Assembly (NCBI RefSeq): GCF_021864465.1
Contig: NZ_JAKKUV010000001.1
Coordinates: forward strand, 186,001 to 250,000
From: Hyphobacterium sp. SN044
Lineage (GTDB): Bacteria; Pseudomonadota; Alphaproteobacteria; Caulobacterales; Maricaulaceae
Direction of reading: 5' to 3'
DNA length: 64,000 bases
Part shown: positions 28,488-37,724 of the stretch, piece by piece
Position numbering within the stretch: position 1 is the first letter of the stretch
Layout: each line of letters starts with the position of its first letter
Notes under the pieces: generated by a model
What the model was told of the DNA's origin: nothing
The model's database searches: none
What the model saw: the letters and a program-made list of their open reading frames with translations, nothing else
Translations under genes and position numbers: made by a program

Positions 28488-28987
28488 TCGCCCTCCTTGT
28501 CGCACGCGCCCGCAACGGCGTGATCGGCCGCGACAGGGATCTGCCCTGGCGGCTGAAGTCCGACATGGCCTTCTTCAAGGCGACCACGATGGGCAAGCCG
28601 GTCGTGATGGGCCGCAAGACTTGGGACAGCCTGCCGCGCAAGCCCTTGCCGGGCCGGCTCAATATCGTGGTCACACGCCAGCCGGGCTATGCCGCAGACG
28701 GCGCAGAAGTTTTCGCCTCGCTCGCAACGGCGCTGGATCGTGCCCGCGCGCAGGCGAAGGCGGACGGGGTGGCGGAAGTCTGCGTCATCGGCGGCGCGCA
28801 GATCTATAACGAGACCCTCCCGGTCGCTGATCGTCTCTATCTGACTGAAGTCGCGGCCGAACCGGACGGTGATGCATATTTCCCCGATCCCGACCCGGCC
28901 GTCTGGCGCGAGATCAGCGCCGAACACCGCGAGGCGGGTGAGGGCGATGACCACGCCTACACCATTCGTGTGCTGGAGCGCCGTTAG
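28472..28987 (+). CDS. folA: Dihydrofolate reductase
   Basis: A 171-residue DHFR. Folate-site residues appear in NGVIGRDRDLPWRLKSDMAF, the NADPH site in VVMGRKTWDSLP and CVIGGAQIY, followed by LYLTEV. It regenerates tetrahydrofolate used by ThyA. Length and motifs are standard for a type I chromosomal enzyme. It follows the membrane gene with overlap. Confidence 0.96.
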   Translation: MAEPVIALLVARARNGVIGRDRDLPWRLKSDMAFFKATTMGKPVVMGRKTWDSLPRKPLPGRLNIVVTRQPGYAADGAEVFASLATALDRARAQAKADGVAEVCVIGGAQIYNETLPVADRLYLTEVAAEPDGDAYFPDPDPAVWREISAEHREAGEGDDHAYTIRVLERR

Positions 28988-29015
28988 GGGGGACGCGACC
29001 CTTGCCCCGTCCCGC

Positions 29016-29044
29016 TTGAACCGCTACGCCCAAGACCAACATAT
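29016..29044 (+). promoter_or_regulatory. Candidate promoter for hflKC
   Basis: TTGAAC (29016-29021), 17 bases, ACATAT (29039-29044). The overlapping CTTGAA and CATAT also resemble a heat-shock sigma-32 site. It lies 43 bases before the hflK start in the only gap of the region. Confidence 0.4.
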
Positions 29045-29087
29045 CCGGCAGGATAATTTTTTGATCCTTGGGAGGGAATTCACCCGC

Positions 29088-30266
29088 ATGCCATGGAATG
29101 ACAATTCAGGCGGTGGCGGCAGCGGCGGTCCCTGGGGCAGTGGCTCCGGCGGCGGCGGCAACCGCAACAACAATCCCTGGGGCCGGCCTGGCGGCCAGGG
29201 CAATGGAGGGGGCGGCAACAATCAGCAGCCGCCCGATCTCGATGAACTCGTCGAACGCATGCAGGCCTCGATCGCCCGCATGTTCGGCGGCGGCAAGGGC
29301 CGCCGTTCGGGCGGCGGCTCCGGCGGCGGCGGCGGCGGCAAGGGCGGCGGTCTCGCCGGAACGCTCATTGTCGCAGGCATTGTCGGTTTCGCCATCATCA
29401 TCTGGCCGGGCCGTTCGGTTTACACGGTGGAGCCGGAAGAGGCTGGCGTGGTCCTGCGCTTCGGCAATTTCGTCCGCACCACCGAGCCGGGCCTGCACTT
29501 CAAACTGCCCTGGCCGGTCGAGACGGTTGAACTGGCGCAGGTCACCGAGGTCTTCACCGAGGAAATCGGCACCACGCGCGGCGAGAGCGAGATGCTCACC
29601 CGCGACGAGAACATCGTCGATATCGATTTCACCGTTCAGTGGCGCGTTGATCTTTCGAACCCCGAAGGTATCCGCAACTTCGTCTTCAACGTGCGTGACC
29701 AGCGGGGCACCGTCCGTGCCGTCGGCGAGAGCGCGATGCGTGAAGTCGTTGGCACCAGCGATCTTCAACTGATCATCACGACTGCCCGCGCCGAAGTGTC
29801 TCAGCGGGCGCGCGAGCTGATGCAGTCGACCCTCGATGAATACGACGCAGGCATTCAGATTCTGCAGGTCAACCTGCAGAGCGCCCAGCCGCCCGAGGCC
29901 GTGATCGACGCCTTCCGCGACGTCGATGCCGCGGCGCAGGATGCCGAGGCCGCGCGTCTGAACGCGACGGCATACGCCAACCGGGTCATCCCGGAAGCGC
30001 GGGGTGAGGCAGCACGCCTCGTCCAGGCGGCGGAAGCCTATCGCGACTCCCGCGTTGCCGAAGCCCAGGGTGAGGCCGAGCGCTTCGTGGCCGTCTATCA
30101 GGAATATGCCGCTGCGCCGGAAGTCACCCGCCGCCGCATGTTCCTCGAAACGATGGAAGTCGTGGTCGGCCGGTCCGAACTCATCATTATCGACCAGGAT
30201 GGCGGTGCGGTGCCCTATCTTCCGCTCGACCAGCTTGGCCGTCAGCGTGGAGGGGGCAACCAGTGA
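29088..30266 (+). CDS. hflK: FtsH modulator HflK
   Basis: A 392-residue protein from ATG 29088 with a GGGAGGG site. The N-terminus is glycine- and asparagine-rich (two patches, about 7-44 and 66-88), typical of HflK. One membrane helix at roughly 88-106 is followed by the SPFH/band 7 domain, with YTVEPEEAGVVLRFG and a long C-terminal helix (AQDAEAARLNATAYANRVIP). With HflC it forms the periplasm-facing cage that controls FtsH proteolysis. Overlaps hflC by 4 bases. Confidence 0.95.
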   Translation: MPWNDNSGGGGSGGPWGSGSGGGGNRNNNPWGRPGGQGNGGGGNNQQPPDLDELVERMQASIARMFGGGKGRRSGGGSGGGGGGKGGGLAGTLIVAGIVGFAIIIWPGRSVYTVEPEEAGVVLRFGNFVRTTEPGLHFKLPWPVETVELAQVTEVFTEEIGTTRGESEMLTRDENIVDIDFTVQWRVDLSNPEGIRNFVFNVRDQRGTVRAVGESAMREVVGTSDLQLIITTARAEVSQRARELMQSTLDEYDAGIQILQVNLQSAQPPEAVIDAFRDVDAAAQDAEAARLNATAYANRVIPEARGEAARLVQAAEAYRDSRVAEAQGEAERFVAVYQEYAAAPEVTRRRMFLETMEVVVGRSELIIIDQDGGAVPYLPLDQLGRQRGGGNQ

Positions 30267-31150
30267 CCCGTACGCTCAGCATTATCGGCATCATCATCGT
30301 GGTCGCCGCGGCGGTCATCCTGTCGATGTCCGTCTACACGGTGAGCGAGCGCCAGAGCGCGCTCGTCATCCAGCTCGGTGATCCCGTGGCCGTGGTCAAT
30401 GCTCGCGGCGGCGAGGAGGGGCTGCATTTCAAGACGCCCTTCATCTCCGACGTCGTGCATTTCGACCGCCGGAACATCGAGTTCAACATGGAGCCGGAGG
30501 AAATCCTCGCGGCTGACCAGGAACGCCTCGTCGTCGACGCCTTCCTGCGTTACCGCATCGTCGATCCGCTGCGCTTCTACCAGACCGTCCGCAACGAGAT
30601 GGGCGCCCGCGCGCGTCTGCTCTCGATCATGGACGACTCGCTGCGCGGCGTGATCGCCTCGATCCCGTCCTCGGACGTGATTTCCGGCCGCCGGTCGGAG
30701 CTGATGGACCGGGTGCAGACGGCGGTCGAGGTCCAGGTCCGGACCCAGGATTTGGGAATCGAGGTCATCGACGTCCGCATCCTGCGCGCCGATCTGCCGC
30801 AGCAGATCACCGAACGCGTTTTCGAACGCATGCGTTCGGAACGTCAGCAGGAAGCGGCCCGCATCCGCGCCGAGGGTGAACAGGCTGCCGTGGAAATCCG
30901 CGCCAATGCGGACCGCCAGTCGACCATCATCGTCGCCGAGGCGCGCGCCGCTGCCGAACGGCTCCGGGGTGAAGGCGACGCCTTGCGCAACGCCATCTAT
31001 GCGGAGGCCTATGGCCGCGATCCGGAATTCTTCGCCTTCTATCGCACCATGCAGTCCTACGAGACGGCGCTGCGCGAAGGCACGCCGATCGTGGTTCCGC
31101 CCGACAGCGAGTTCTTCGACTACTTCCGGAGCCAGTCGGGCCGCGACTAG
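30263..31150 (+). CDS. hflC: FtsH modulator HflC
   Basis: A 295-residue partner of HflK: N-terminal membrane helix (LSIIGIIIVVAAAVIL), band 7 domain beginning YTVSERQSALVIQLGDP, and the long helix with RSERQQEAARIRAEGEQAA. The 3' end reads into the DUF2065 gene with 1 base between stop and the next start. Role as for HflK. Confidence 0.95.
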   Translation: MTRTLSIIGIIIVVAAAVILSMSVYTVSERQSALVIQLGDPVAVVNARGGEEGLHFKTPFISDVVHFDRRNIEFNMEPEEILAADQERLVVDAFLRYRIVDPLRFYQTVRNEMGARARLLSIMDDSLRGVIASIPSSDVISGRRSELMDRVQTAVEVQVRTQDLGIEVIDVRILRADLPQQITERVFERMRSERQQEAARIRAEGEQAAVEIRANADRQSTIIVAEARAAAERLRGEGDALRNAIYAEAYGRDPEFFAFYRTMQSYETALREGTPIVVPPDSEFFDYFRSQSGRD

Positions 31151-31151
31151 C

Positions 31152-31337
31152 GTGCTCGAGGCGCTTGCCATCGGTGTCGGCGTGGCTCTCTGTCTGGAGG
31201 GCCTCGCCTACGCCCTGGCACCGGGCTTCATGAAACGCATGATGATGCAGATGCAGGTGACGCCGGATCAGACACTCCGTCTGGCCGGCGTCACGGCTTT
31301 GGGGCTGGGCGTCATGCTCGTGGCGCTATTGCGCTGA
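31152..31337 (+). CDS. DUF2065 family small membrane protein (61 aa)
   Basis: A GTG-started frame immediately after hflC encodes two hydrophobic helices (LEALAIGVGVALCLEGLAYA and LRLAGVTALGLGVMLVALL) joined by FMKRMMMQMQVTPDQT. This is the DUF2065 (YjeT-like) pattern, and the position next to hflC is where the E. coli homologue lies. The function is unknown, presumed linked to the HflKC-FtsH complex. Confidence 0.85.
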   Translation: MLEALAIGVGVALCLEGLAYALAPGFMKRMMMQMQVTPDQTLRLAGVTALGLGVMLVALLR

Positions 31338-31379
31338 TGTCATTTCGCTGACGTTTCCGTCACACGTGCAATCTTCGCC

Positions 31380-31408
31380 TTGGGTCCGGGCCGCGAAACG
31401 GCCTATAG
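31380..31408 (+). promoter_or_regulatory. Candidate promoter for degP-like gene
   Basis: TTGGGT (31380-31385), 17 bases, CTATAG (31403-31408), about 40 bases before the start of the protease gene. The overlapping CTTG and CCTATAGACG elements also resemble an alphaproteobacterial RpoH site with one mismatch and a long spacer. Confidence 0.35.
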
Positions 31409-31448
31409 ACGTGTTCACAAGCGTTAACGCCCATCGGAGTGTCCGCGT

Positions 31449-32834
31449 ATGCGTCTTCTGTCCGCCATTTTCGCCGTCCTGATCGTCGCCGCGCCTGCGA
31501 CCGCGCAGCGTTTCCCGACGGAGGGTTTCGCCGACCTCGCCGAGGAATTGTCCCCGGCGGTGGTGAACATCTCGGCGGCGCAGCGCATCGGCGCGGAAGA
31601 TTCCGGCCTGCCGGACTTCCCGGAAGGCTCCCCGCTCGAACGCTTCAACGAATTGTTCGGCGACGCGCCGCGCATCGCGAACTCGCTCGGATCGGGTTTC
31701 ATCATCGATCCCGAAGGTATTGTCGTGACCAATAATCACGTCATCGACGAGGCCGACGAGGTGGAAGTCACGCTCTCCGATGGCCGGACCTTTCCGGCAG
31801 ATTTCATCGGCCGCGACCCGGCCACTGACCTTGCGGTCCTGCGCATCCAGTCGAGCGAACCTTTTCCCTATGTCGAGTTCGGCAATTCGGACAATGCGCG
31901 CGTCGGAGACTGGGTGATCGCGATCGGCAACCCGTTCGGCCTCGGTGGCTCGCTGACCGCCGGCGTGATCTCCGCGCGCGGGCGGGAGATCGGTGGCCGC
32001 TACGACGACTACATCCAGACCGATGTCGCGATCAATCGCGGCAATTCCGGCGGTCCGCTGTTCAATCTCGATGGCGATGTCGTTGCGGTGAACACCGCGA
32101 TCTACTCGCCGACAGGCGCCAGTGTCGGCATCAGCTTCTCCATCCCGTCCAACCTTGCCCGGCACATCGTCGACCAGCTGCTGGAATACGGCGAGACCCG
32201 CCGCGGCTGGCTGGGCGTGTCGGTCCAGCCGGTAACGTCCGGTATGGCCCCGGCGCTGGGTCTGACCGCGCCCCGCGGCGCGATCATCTCCCGCGTCGAG
32301 GACGGCGGACCCGCCGCCGAAGCCGGAATCGAGACGGGCGATCTGATCCTGCGCTTTGATGGCCGCGAAGTCCCGGACAGCCGTTCGCTGCCGCGCATGG
32401 TGGCGGAAACCGATGTCGGCCGTGAAGTCGTCATCGCCCTGCGCCGCCGCGGCGAGAACATGACACTGCGCGCGACCGTCGAGCGCCTGGTCGAGGCGGG
32501 CGCGCCTGCCGCGCCGACCCGCCGGGCCTCGCCCGCACCGCAGCAGACATCGGAGACCATTCTCGGCCTGACGCTCGCCCCGCTCGACGACGCGTCGCGC
32601 CGGCGCTACCGCGTGCACCCAGATGCCAGTGGCGTGCTGGTCACGGCGGTCGATCCCGAAAGTGACGCGGCCGGCAAGGTCCGTCCCGGTGACGTGATCG
32701 AGGAGGTGGCGTGGAGCCCGGTCGCCTCGATCACCGAGATTCGCAATGTGGTCGATGCCGCGTCCGGCTCGGGTGAGATCCTGCTCGTCCTGAACCGCAA
32801 CGGCCAGTTCGTCCTGCAATCCGTCCGGCCGTGA
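31449..32834 (+). CDS. Periplasmic Do-type serine protease (DegP/DegQ family)
   Basis: A 461-residue protein with signal peptide cleaved after ATA-Q. The trypsin-like domain has catalytic H97 (NNHVID), D127 (ATDLAVL) and S200 (NRGNSGGPLF). Two PDZ domains follow (PRGAIISRVEDGGPAAEAGI and the C-terminal ASGVLVTAVDPESDAAGKVR), separated by a P/A/T-rich linker. It degrades or refolds misfolded envelope proteins. It follows the hflKC group, as in many alphaproteobacteria, and overlaps miaA by 4 bases. Confidence 0.94.
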   Translation: MRLLSAIFAVLIVAAPATAQRFPTEGFADLAEELSPAVVNISAAQRIGAEDSGLPDFPEGSPLERFNELFGDAPRIANSLGSGFIIDPEGIVVTNNHVIDEADEVEVTLSDGRTFPADFIGRDPATDLAVLRIQSSEPFPYVEFGNSDNARVGDWVIAIGNPFGLGGSLTAGVISARGREIGGRYDDYIQTDVAINRGNSGGPLFNLDGDVVAVNTAIYSPTGASVGISFSIPSNLARHIVDQLLEYGETRRGWLGVSVQPVTSGMAPALGLTAPRGAIISRVEDGGPAAEAGIETGDLILRFDGREVPDSRSLPRMVAETDVGREVVIALRRRGENMTLRATVERLVEAGAPAAPTRRASPAPQQTSETILGLTLAPLDDASRRRYRVHPDASGVLVTAVDPESDAAGKVRPGDVIEEVAWSPVASITEIRNVVDAASGSGEILLVLNRNGQFVLQSVRP

Positions 32835-33760
32835 GCCACGCGCCGGTCTGGCTGATCGCCGGCCCGACCGCTTCGGGCAAGACCGCGCTCGCGATCCACG
32901 CCGCCCGCCGCCTCGGGGGTGAGGTGGTGAATGCGGACTCGATGCAGATCTACGCCGACATTCCGGTCCTGTCGGCGGCCCCTTCGGCTGCCGACCAGGC
33001 CGGTATTCCCCATCACCTCTTCGGCGTTCTCGATGCATCCGAGCGCGCCTCGGTCGGGTGGTGGGCCCGCGCGGCCATGTCGGCGATCGAGGAGATCCGG
33101 TCTCGCGGAAACACGCCGGTCGTCGCGGGCGGAACCGGTCTCTATTTCAACGCCCTGACCGAGGGGCTCGCCGAAGTGCCGGAGATTCCCGCCGAAGCGG
33201 CGGAGGCTGCCGGCGCAATTGCCGTACAGGGCGCCGCAGCCCTCCGCGCTGAAGCGGAAAGGCACGACCCCGAAGGTGCGTCGCGCGTCCTCGGCGATGA
33301 CGTCCAGCGCCTGCGCCGCATCGTCGAGGTGGGCCTCGCCACCGGGCGGCCCCTGTCCTCCTTCCACGGCGATACCGTGCCGCTCCTGACGGCAGGTGGG
33401 TGGCGCGGCGTGGTGATCGAACCGGACCGCGAGGCGCTCTATGCCCGCATCAACGCGCGCTTCGACCACATGCTGACCTCCGGTGCGATCGAGGAAATCG
33501 AGGCTCTGGCGAAACGCGGCCTCGATCCGGAGCTGCCGGCCATGAAGGCGCTCGGCGTACCCCAGCTGATCGCCTTACGAAATGGTGAGATGACGCGGGC
33601 CGAGGCGGAGGAGTACGCCAAGCGGGAGAGCCGCCGCTACGCCAAGCGCCAATTCACCTGGTTTCGCAATCGGTGTGCGGACTGGCCTCGCATGGACTCG
33701 CTCGATCCGGCCACGGCGCGGGCGCAGTTCGATGCCCTTCTCGAGGGAGAGACACCATGA
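32831..33760 (+). CDS. miaA: tRNA dimethylallyltransferase MiaA
   Basis: A 309-residue protein from a GTG in the GTGA overlap with the protease stop. P-loop GPTASGKTALAIHAAR, then VNADSMQIYADIPVLSAAPS and VVAGGTGLYFNALTEGL are standard. The C-terminal YAKRQFTWFRN motif is also typical. It adds the isopentenyl group to A37 of tRNAs reading UNN codons. Confidence 0.95.
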   Translation: MSHAPVWLIAGPTASGKTALAIHAARRLGGEVVNADSMQIYADIPVLSAAPSAADQAGIPHHLFGVLDASERASVGWWARAAMSAIEEIRSRGNTPVVAGGTGLYFNALTEGLAEVPEIPAEAAEAAGAIAVQGAAALRAEAERHDPEGASRVLGDDVQRLRRIVEVGLATGRPLSSFHGDTVPLLTAGGWRGVVIEPDREALYARINARFDHMLTSGAIEEIEALAKRGLDPELPAMKALGVPQLIALRNGEMTRAEAEEYAKRESRRYAKRQFTWFRNRCADWPRMDSLDPATARAQFDALLEGETP

Positions 33761-34230
33761 TCCGCACCACCGTTACCGCCATCGCCCTGGCCTGTGCCGT
33801 GACGGCTTCGGCCTTCGCGCAGGGCGACCAATCCGCCATTGACGGCGCGATGCAGGCCGACCGGGAATTTGCCGCCTATGCCCGTGAGCACGGTCTTGCC
33901 GCGGCCTTCAGCCACTATGCGGCTGACGATGCCCGCATCCTCCGCCCCGGATCGGACGACATTGTTGGCCCCGAGGCGATCTTCAGCGGCTACCCCGATG
34001 GCGGCGATCTGGTGCTGCATTGGTGGCCGCGCGGCGGTTATGGCTCGGAGGACGGAAGGTTCGCCGTGACTTATGGCAGCTGGGAAATCTATCCTGAGGG
34101 CAATTTGGACGCTGATCCGGCCGGCACCGGCGATTATGTTTCGGCCTGGCGGTTGACCGATGAAGGCTGGCGGTTTGTGCTGGATACCGGAAACTCCGAT
34201 CCCGCCCCGCAACCCGCCGAGACCGAATGA
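33757..34230 (+). CDS. Exported NTF2/SnoaL-like protein
   Basis: A 157-residue protein from ATG 33757 in an ATGA overlap with miaA, after GAGGGAGA. It has a signal peptide (ALACAVTASAFAQ) and then an NTF2-like cone fold: ADREFAAYAREHGLAAAFSH, ADDARILRPG and VTYGSWEIYPEG are usual for DUF4440-type proteins. Enzymatic role unknown; these folds bind small ligands. It ends in a short P/E-rich tail overlapping the KARI start. Confidence 0.78.
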   Translation: MIRTTVTAIALACAVTASAFAQGDQSAIDGAMQADREFAAYAREHGLAAAFSHYAADDARILRPGSDDIVGPEAIFSGYPDGGDLVLHWWPRGGYGSEDGRFAVTYGSWEIYPEGNLDADPAGTGDYVSAWRLTDEGWRFVLDTGNSDPAPQPAETE

Positions 34231-35204
34231 CCCGAACCGATCCGCTGGCCCCTCTGAGGCCGCGAAAACTTGCGATTGTCGGCTATGGCAATCACGGACG
34301 CTCGCACGCGCTGAACCTGCGGGACTCCGGAATTGAAAACCTCCGCATCGGCCTGCGCGAAGGTTCGCCCTCACGCGCCAAGGCCGAGGCGGAGGGCTTC
34401 ACCGTCGGCACGGTCGCCGAAGTGGCGGCCTGGGCCGATGCCGTCTCGATCCTCGCCGCCGACGAGGCACACGCGGAAATCTGGGAGAATGACATCGCGC
34501 CGAACCGGCCGCACGGTCAGGCGCTGATGTTCTGCCACGGCTATTCGATCCGCTACGGCCTGCTTGATCCCGCACCCGATGCCGACATCATCCTCGCCGC
34601 GGCGAAGGGGCCGGGCGGGGCCGTCCGGACCGAATACGAAAAGGGCAGGGGCCTGATCGGATACTGGGCCGTCCATCGCGATGCGAGCGGCACTGCGAAG
34701 GACCTCGCCATTGCCTATCTCGAGGCGATCGGTTGCGGCCGCGTCGGAATCTTCGAAACCACGTTCGAGGAAGAGGCCGTCTCCGACCTGTTCGGTGAGC
34801 AGGCCGTCCTGGTCGGCGGTCTTGTGGCGCTGGCCAAAGCCTCGTTCAAGCGTCTGACCGCCGCCGGGGTCAGCCCGCGCATGGCCTATATCGATTGCGT
34901 CCACGAGATGAAGTATCTCGCCGACCTGATCCACGACCGCGGTATCGAAGGCATGTATGCCGCCATCTCCGACACCGCCGAATTCGGGGCGCGCCTGTGC
35001 GAGTCCGATCTCGCCGACGCGCTGGGAGAGGATTTCGACCGCCTGATGGACAATATCCGCTCTGGCCGCTTCGCTGAGGAATGGAATGGCGAGCATCGCG
35101 CGGGCGCGCCGCGGATGAAGTCCTGGCGCGCGGCAGACAAGGACGAGCCGGTCGACATCGCGGGCCGGGAGTTGCGCGCGCGTCTCAAGGGCGGCGCCGG
35201 TTGA
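34227..35204 (+). CDS. Divergent ketol-acid reductoisomerase (class I KARI-like)
   Basis: A 325-residue protein with KARI layout: N-terminal Rossmann domain (LAIVGYGNHGRSHALNLRDS), the CHGYSI and KGPG segments, and the knotted helical domain with DLFGEQAVL (D187, E191) and DCVHEMKYLADLI (E227). It departs from ordinary IlvC: NHGRS replaces the usual SQGHA in the cofactor loop, and aspartate replaces the first metal-binding glutamate before CxHE. KGPGGAVR also replaces KGPGHLVR. It may be IlvC for branched-chain amino acids or a paralogue for another 2-hydroxy-keto acid. No ilvB or ilvN is nearby. Confidence 0.8.
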   Translation: MTRTDPLAPLRPRKLAIVGYGNHGRSHALNLRDSGIENLRIGLREGSPSRAKAEAEGFTVGTVAEVAAWADAVSILAADEAHAEIWENDIAPNRPHGQALMFCHGYSIRYGLLDPAPDADIILAAAKGPGGAVRTEYEKGRGLIGYWAVHRDASGTAKDLAIAYLEAIGCGRVGIFETTFEEEAVSDLFGEQAVLVGGLVALAKASFKRLTAAGVSPRMAYIDCVHEMKYLADLIHDRGIEGMYAAISDTAEFGARLCESDLADALGEDFDRLMDNIRSGRFAEEWNGEHRAGAPRMKSWRAADKDEPVDIAGRELRARLKGGAG

Positions 35205-35287
35205 GATAAAGCCCGTGCCACTTTGCTGCGATTGCGCTATGCCTCGCCTTGGAAGGGGTGCTCCAGCAGCCAAGGGATAGTAGCGGT

Positions 35288-35782
35288 ATGGGATTCAAGC
35301 CGGTCAAGGTTCGCCCCTATGGCGAGGCCAAAGCGGTTGTCGCGCAATTGTTCGAGGAAGCCGGCGGCGTACCCGCCGTGATGGAATTGCTCGAATTGTC
35401 GCGCACCCGCGTCTACGCGCTCGCCGACCCCGATTCGACGAACGAGATTTCCTACGCCCGTGTGGCGAAGCTGACCGAGGCCACCGGTGCCACGGCGGCG
35501 GCGAAGGATCTCGCCTTTCTGGCTGGCGGCATCTTCATGCCGCTCGAAGCCGCCGAGGACGACAACTGGCTGGCATTGGCCGGCGATGCGAGCCGCAAGC
35601 ACGCGCGCAACATCGCTGCGCTGATGGATTCGCTCAGTGAAACCGAACGCTCGCCGGGTGTGATCGACCAGGGAGAGGCCCGCGAGATTCTCGAGGTTCT
35701 CGATCAGCAGCTCGCCGTTCTGGCGCGCCAGCGTGCGAAGCTCGCCCGCATTGCCGCGGGCGACGATGGCGACGAGGCATGA
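35288..35782 (+). CDS. Putative HTH-containing protein, unknown
   Basis: A 164-residue protein. ATG 35288 is preferred over an earlier start because AAGGGA lies upstream and the conserved-looking part begins MGFKPVKVRPYGEAKAV. Residues about 20-60 (GGVPAVMELLELSRTRVYAL) look like a helix-turn-helix of the kind seen in phage-type regulators. The C-terminus is a long helix (REILEVLDQQLAVLARQRAK), possibly a dimerising coil. No family assigned. Confidence 0.65.
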   Translation: MGFKPVKVRPYGEAKAVVAQLFEEAGGVPAVMELLELSRTRVYALADPDSTNEISYARVAKLTEATGATAAAKDLAFLAGGIFMPLEAAEDDNWLALAGDASRKHARNIAALMDSLSETERSPGVIDQGEAREILEVLDQQLAVLARQRAKLARIAAGDDGDEA

Positions 35783-35826
35783 GGTTTGCGTTGCGTTCCT
35801 GATCCGGGGAGCGTGCAAGGTCAGGC

Positions 35827-36540
35827 ATGAACCGCATTCTGCAATTCATCACTCACATGGACGCCCGCGCGGCCCGCGCGGCGATGGTTTCCGTCGCGCT
35901 GCTCGTGGTGGTCGGACTGGTCTTCGTGTTCGGCAAGGTCTTCTTCGATGCCGGACCGGACGATCTCGGTGCGGTTTTCGAAGCGGCCGCAACCCACTGG
36001 TACGCGCTGCCCCTGACCATCCTGGTCTATGTGATCCTGTCCTTCGTGGGCGCGCCGCAATTCGTGCTGATGGCCGCAACCGTGCTGGCCTTCGGCCCGA
36101 TCTACGGCTTCGCCTATGCTTGGGTTTCGACCCTTGTCTCCGCGAGCATCAATTTCTGGCTCGGACGCTTTTTCGGAGCGGACCTGCTGAACCGGTTCGG
36201 CGGCGACTGGATGAACCGCGCGTCGGACTTCGTTGGCCGCAACGGCCTGTGGGCCAGTGCGCTGGTGCGTATCGTGCCGTCCGGGCCCTTCATCGTCGTC
36301 AACATGGCCTTCGGCGTGTCGAAAGTGCCTTACTGGGCGTTCCTGATTGGTACGGCGATCGGCATCACGCCGAAAATCCTGGTCGTCGGGCTGACCGGTC
36401 AGAGCGTCATCGCGCTGGTCACCGGGCAGGGGCTTTTGCTCATCGGCGTGGTCGCCGCGCTGATTGCGGTCTGGGTCGGAATGATGCTCGCCGCACGCCG
36501 CCGTCTGCCCACACCACCCGTCGAGGATGAAAACACTTGA
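35827..36540 (+). CDS. TVP38/TMEM64-family (VTT domain) membrane protein
   Basis: A 237-residue protein with about six hydrophobic segments. The VTT/DedA-like core is seen as FVGAPQFVLMAATVLAFGPI, FWLGRFFG and VRIVPSGPFIVVNMAFGVS. Relatives are proposed to scramble or flip lipids, such as undecaprenyl phosphate carriers, which would suit its place just upstream of the elongasome genes. The role is inferred. Confidence 0.82.
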   Translation: MNRILQFITHMDARAARAAMVSVALLVVVGLVFVFGKVFFDAGPDDLGAVFEAAATHWYALPLTILVYVILSFVGAPQFVLMAATVLAFGPIYGFAYAWVSTLVSASINFWLGRFFGADLLNRFGGDWMNRASDFVGRNGLWASALVRIVPSGPFIVVNMAFGVSKVPYWAFLIGTAIGITPKILVVGLTGQSVIALVTGQGLLLIGVVAALIAVWVGMMLAARRRLPTPPVEDENT

Positions 36541-36627
36541 CGCGTGGCTGCAAAGCCGCGCTTGCAATCGCGGGCGCGCCATCGCACAAGGACTACTCTG
36601 TCTAACGCAACGGCGCTCTCCCCATAG

Positions 36628-37692
<1,065 letters not shown>

Positions 37693-37724
37693 GTTGACGC
37701 GCCGCGAGGCGGGAGACCTACCCC

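Noticed and set aside
31420-31440. TTAA-containing sequence as a CtrA site before the protease gene
   Set aside because: Only one TTAA half-site is present; the partner at the required 7-base spacing is missing.
34227-35204. Branched-chain biosynthesis operon
   Set aside because: No ilvB, ilvN, ilvD or leu genes are in the window, so only the single KARI-like gene is reported.
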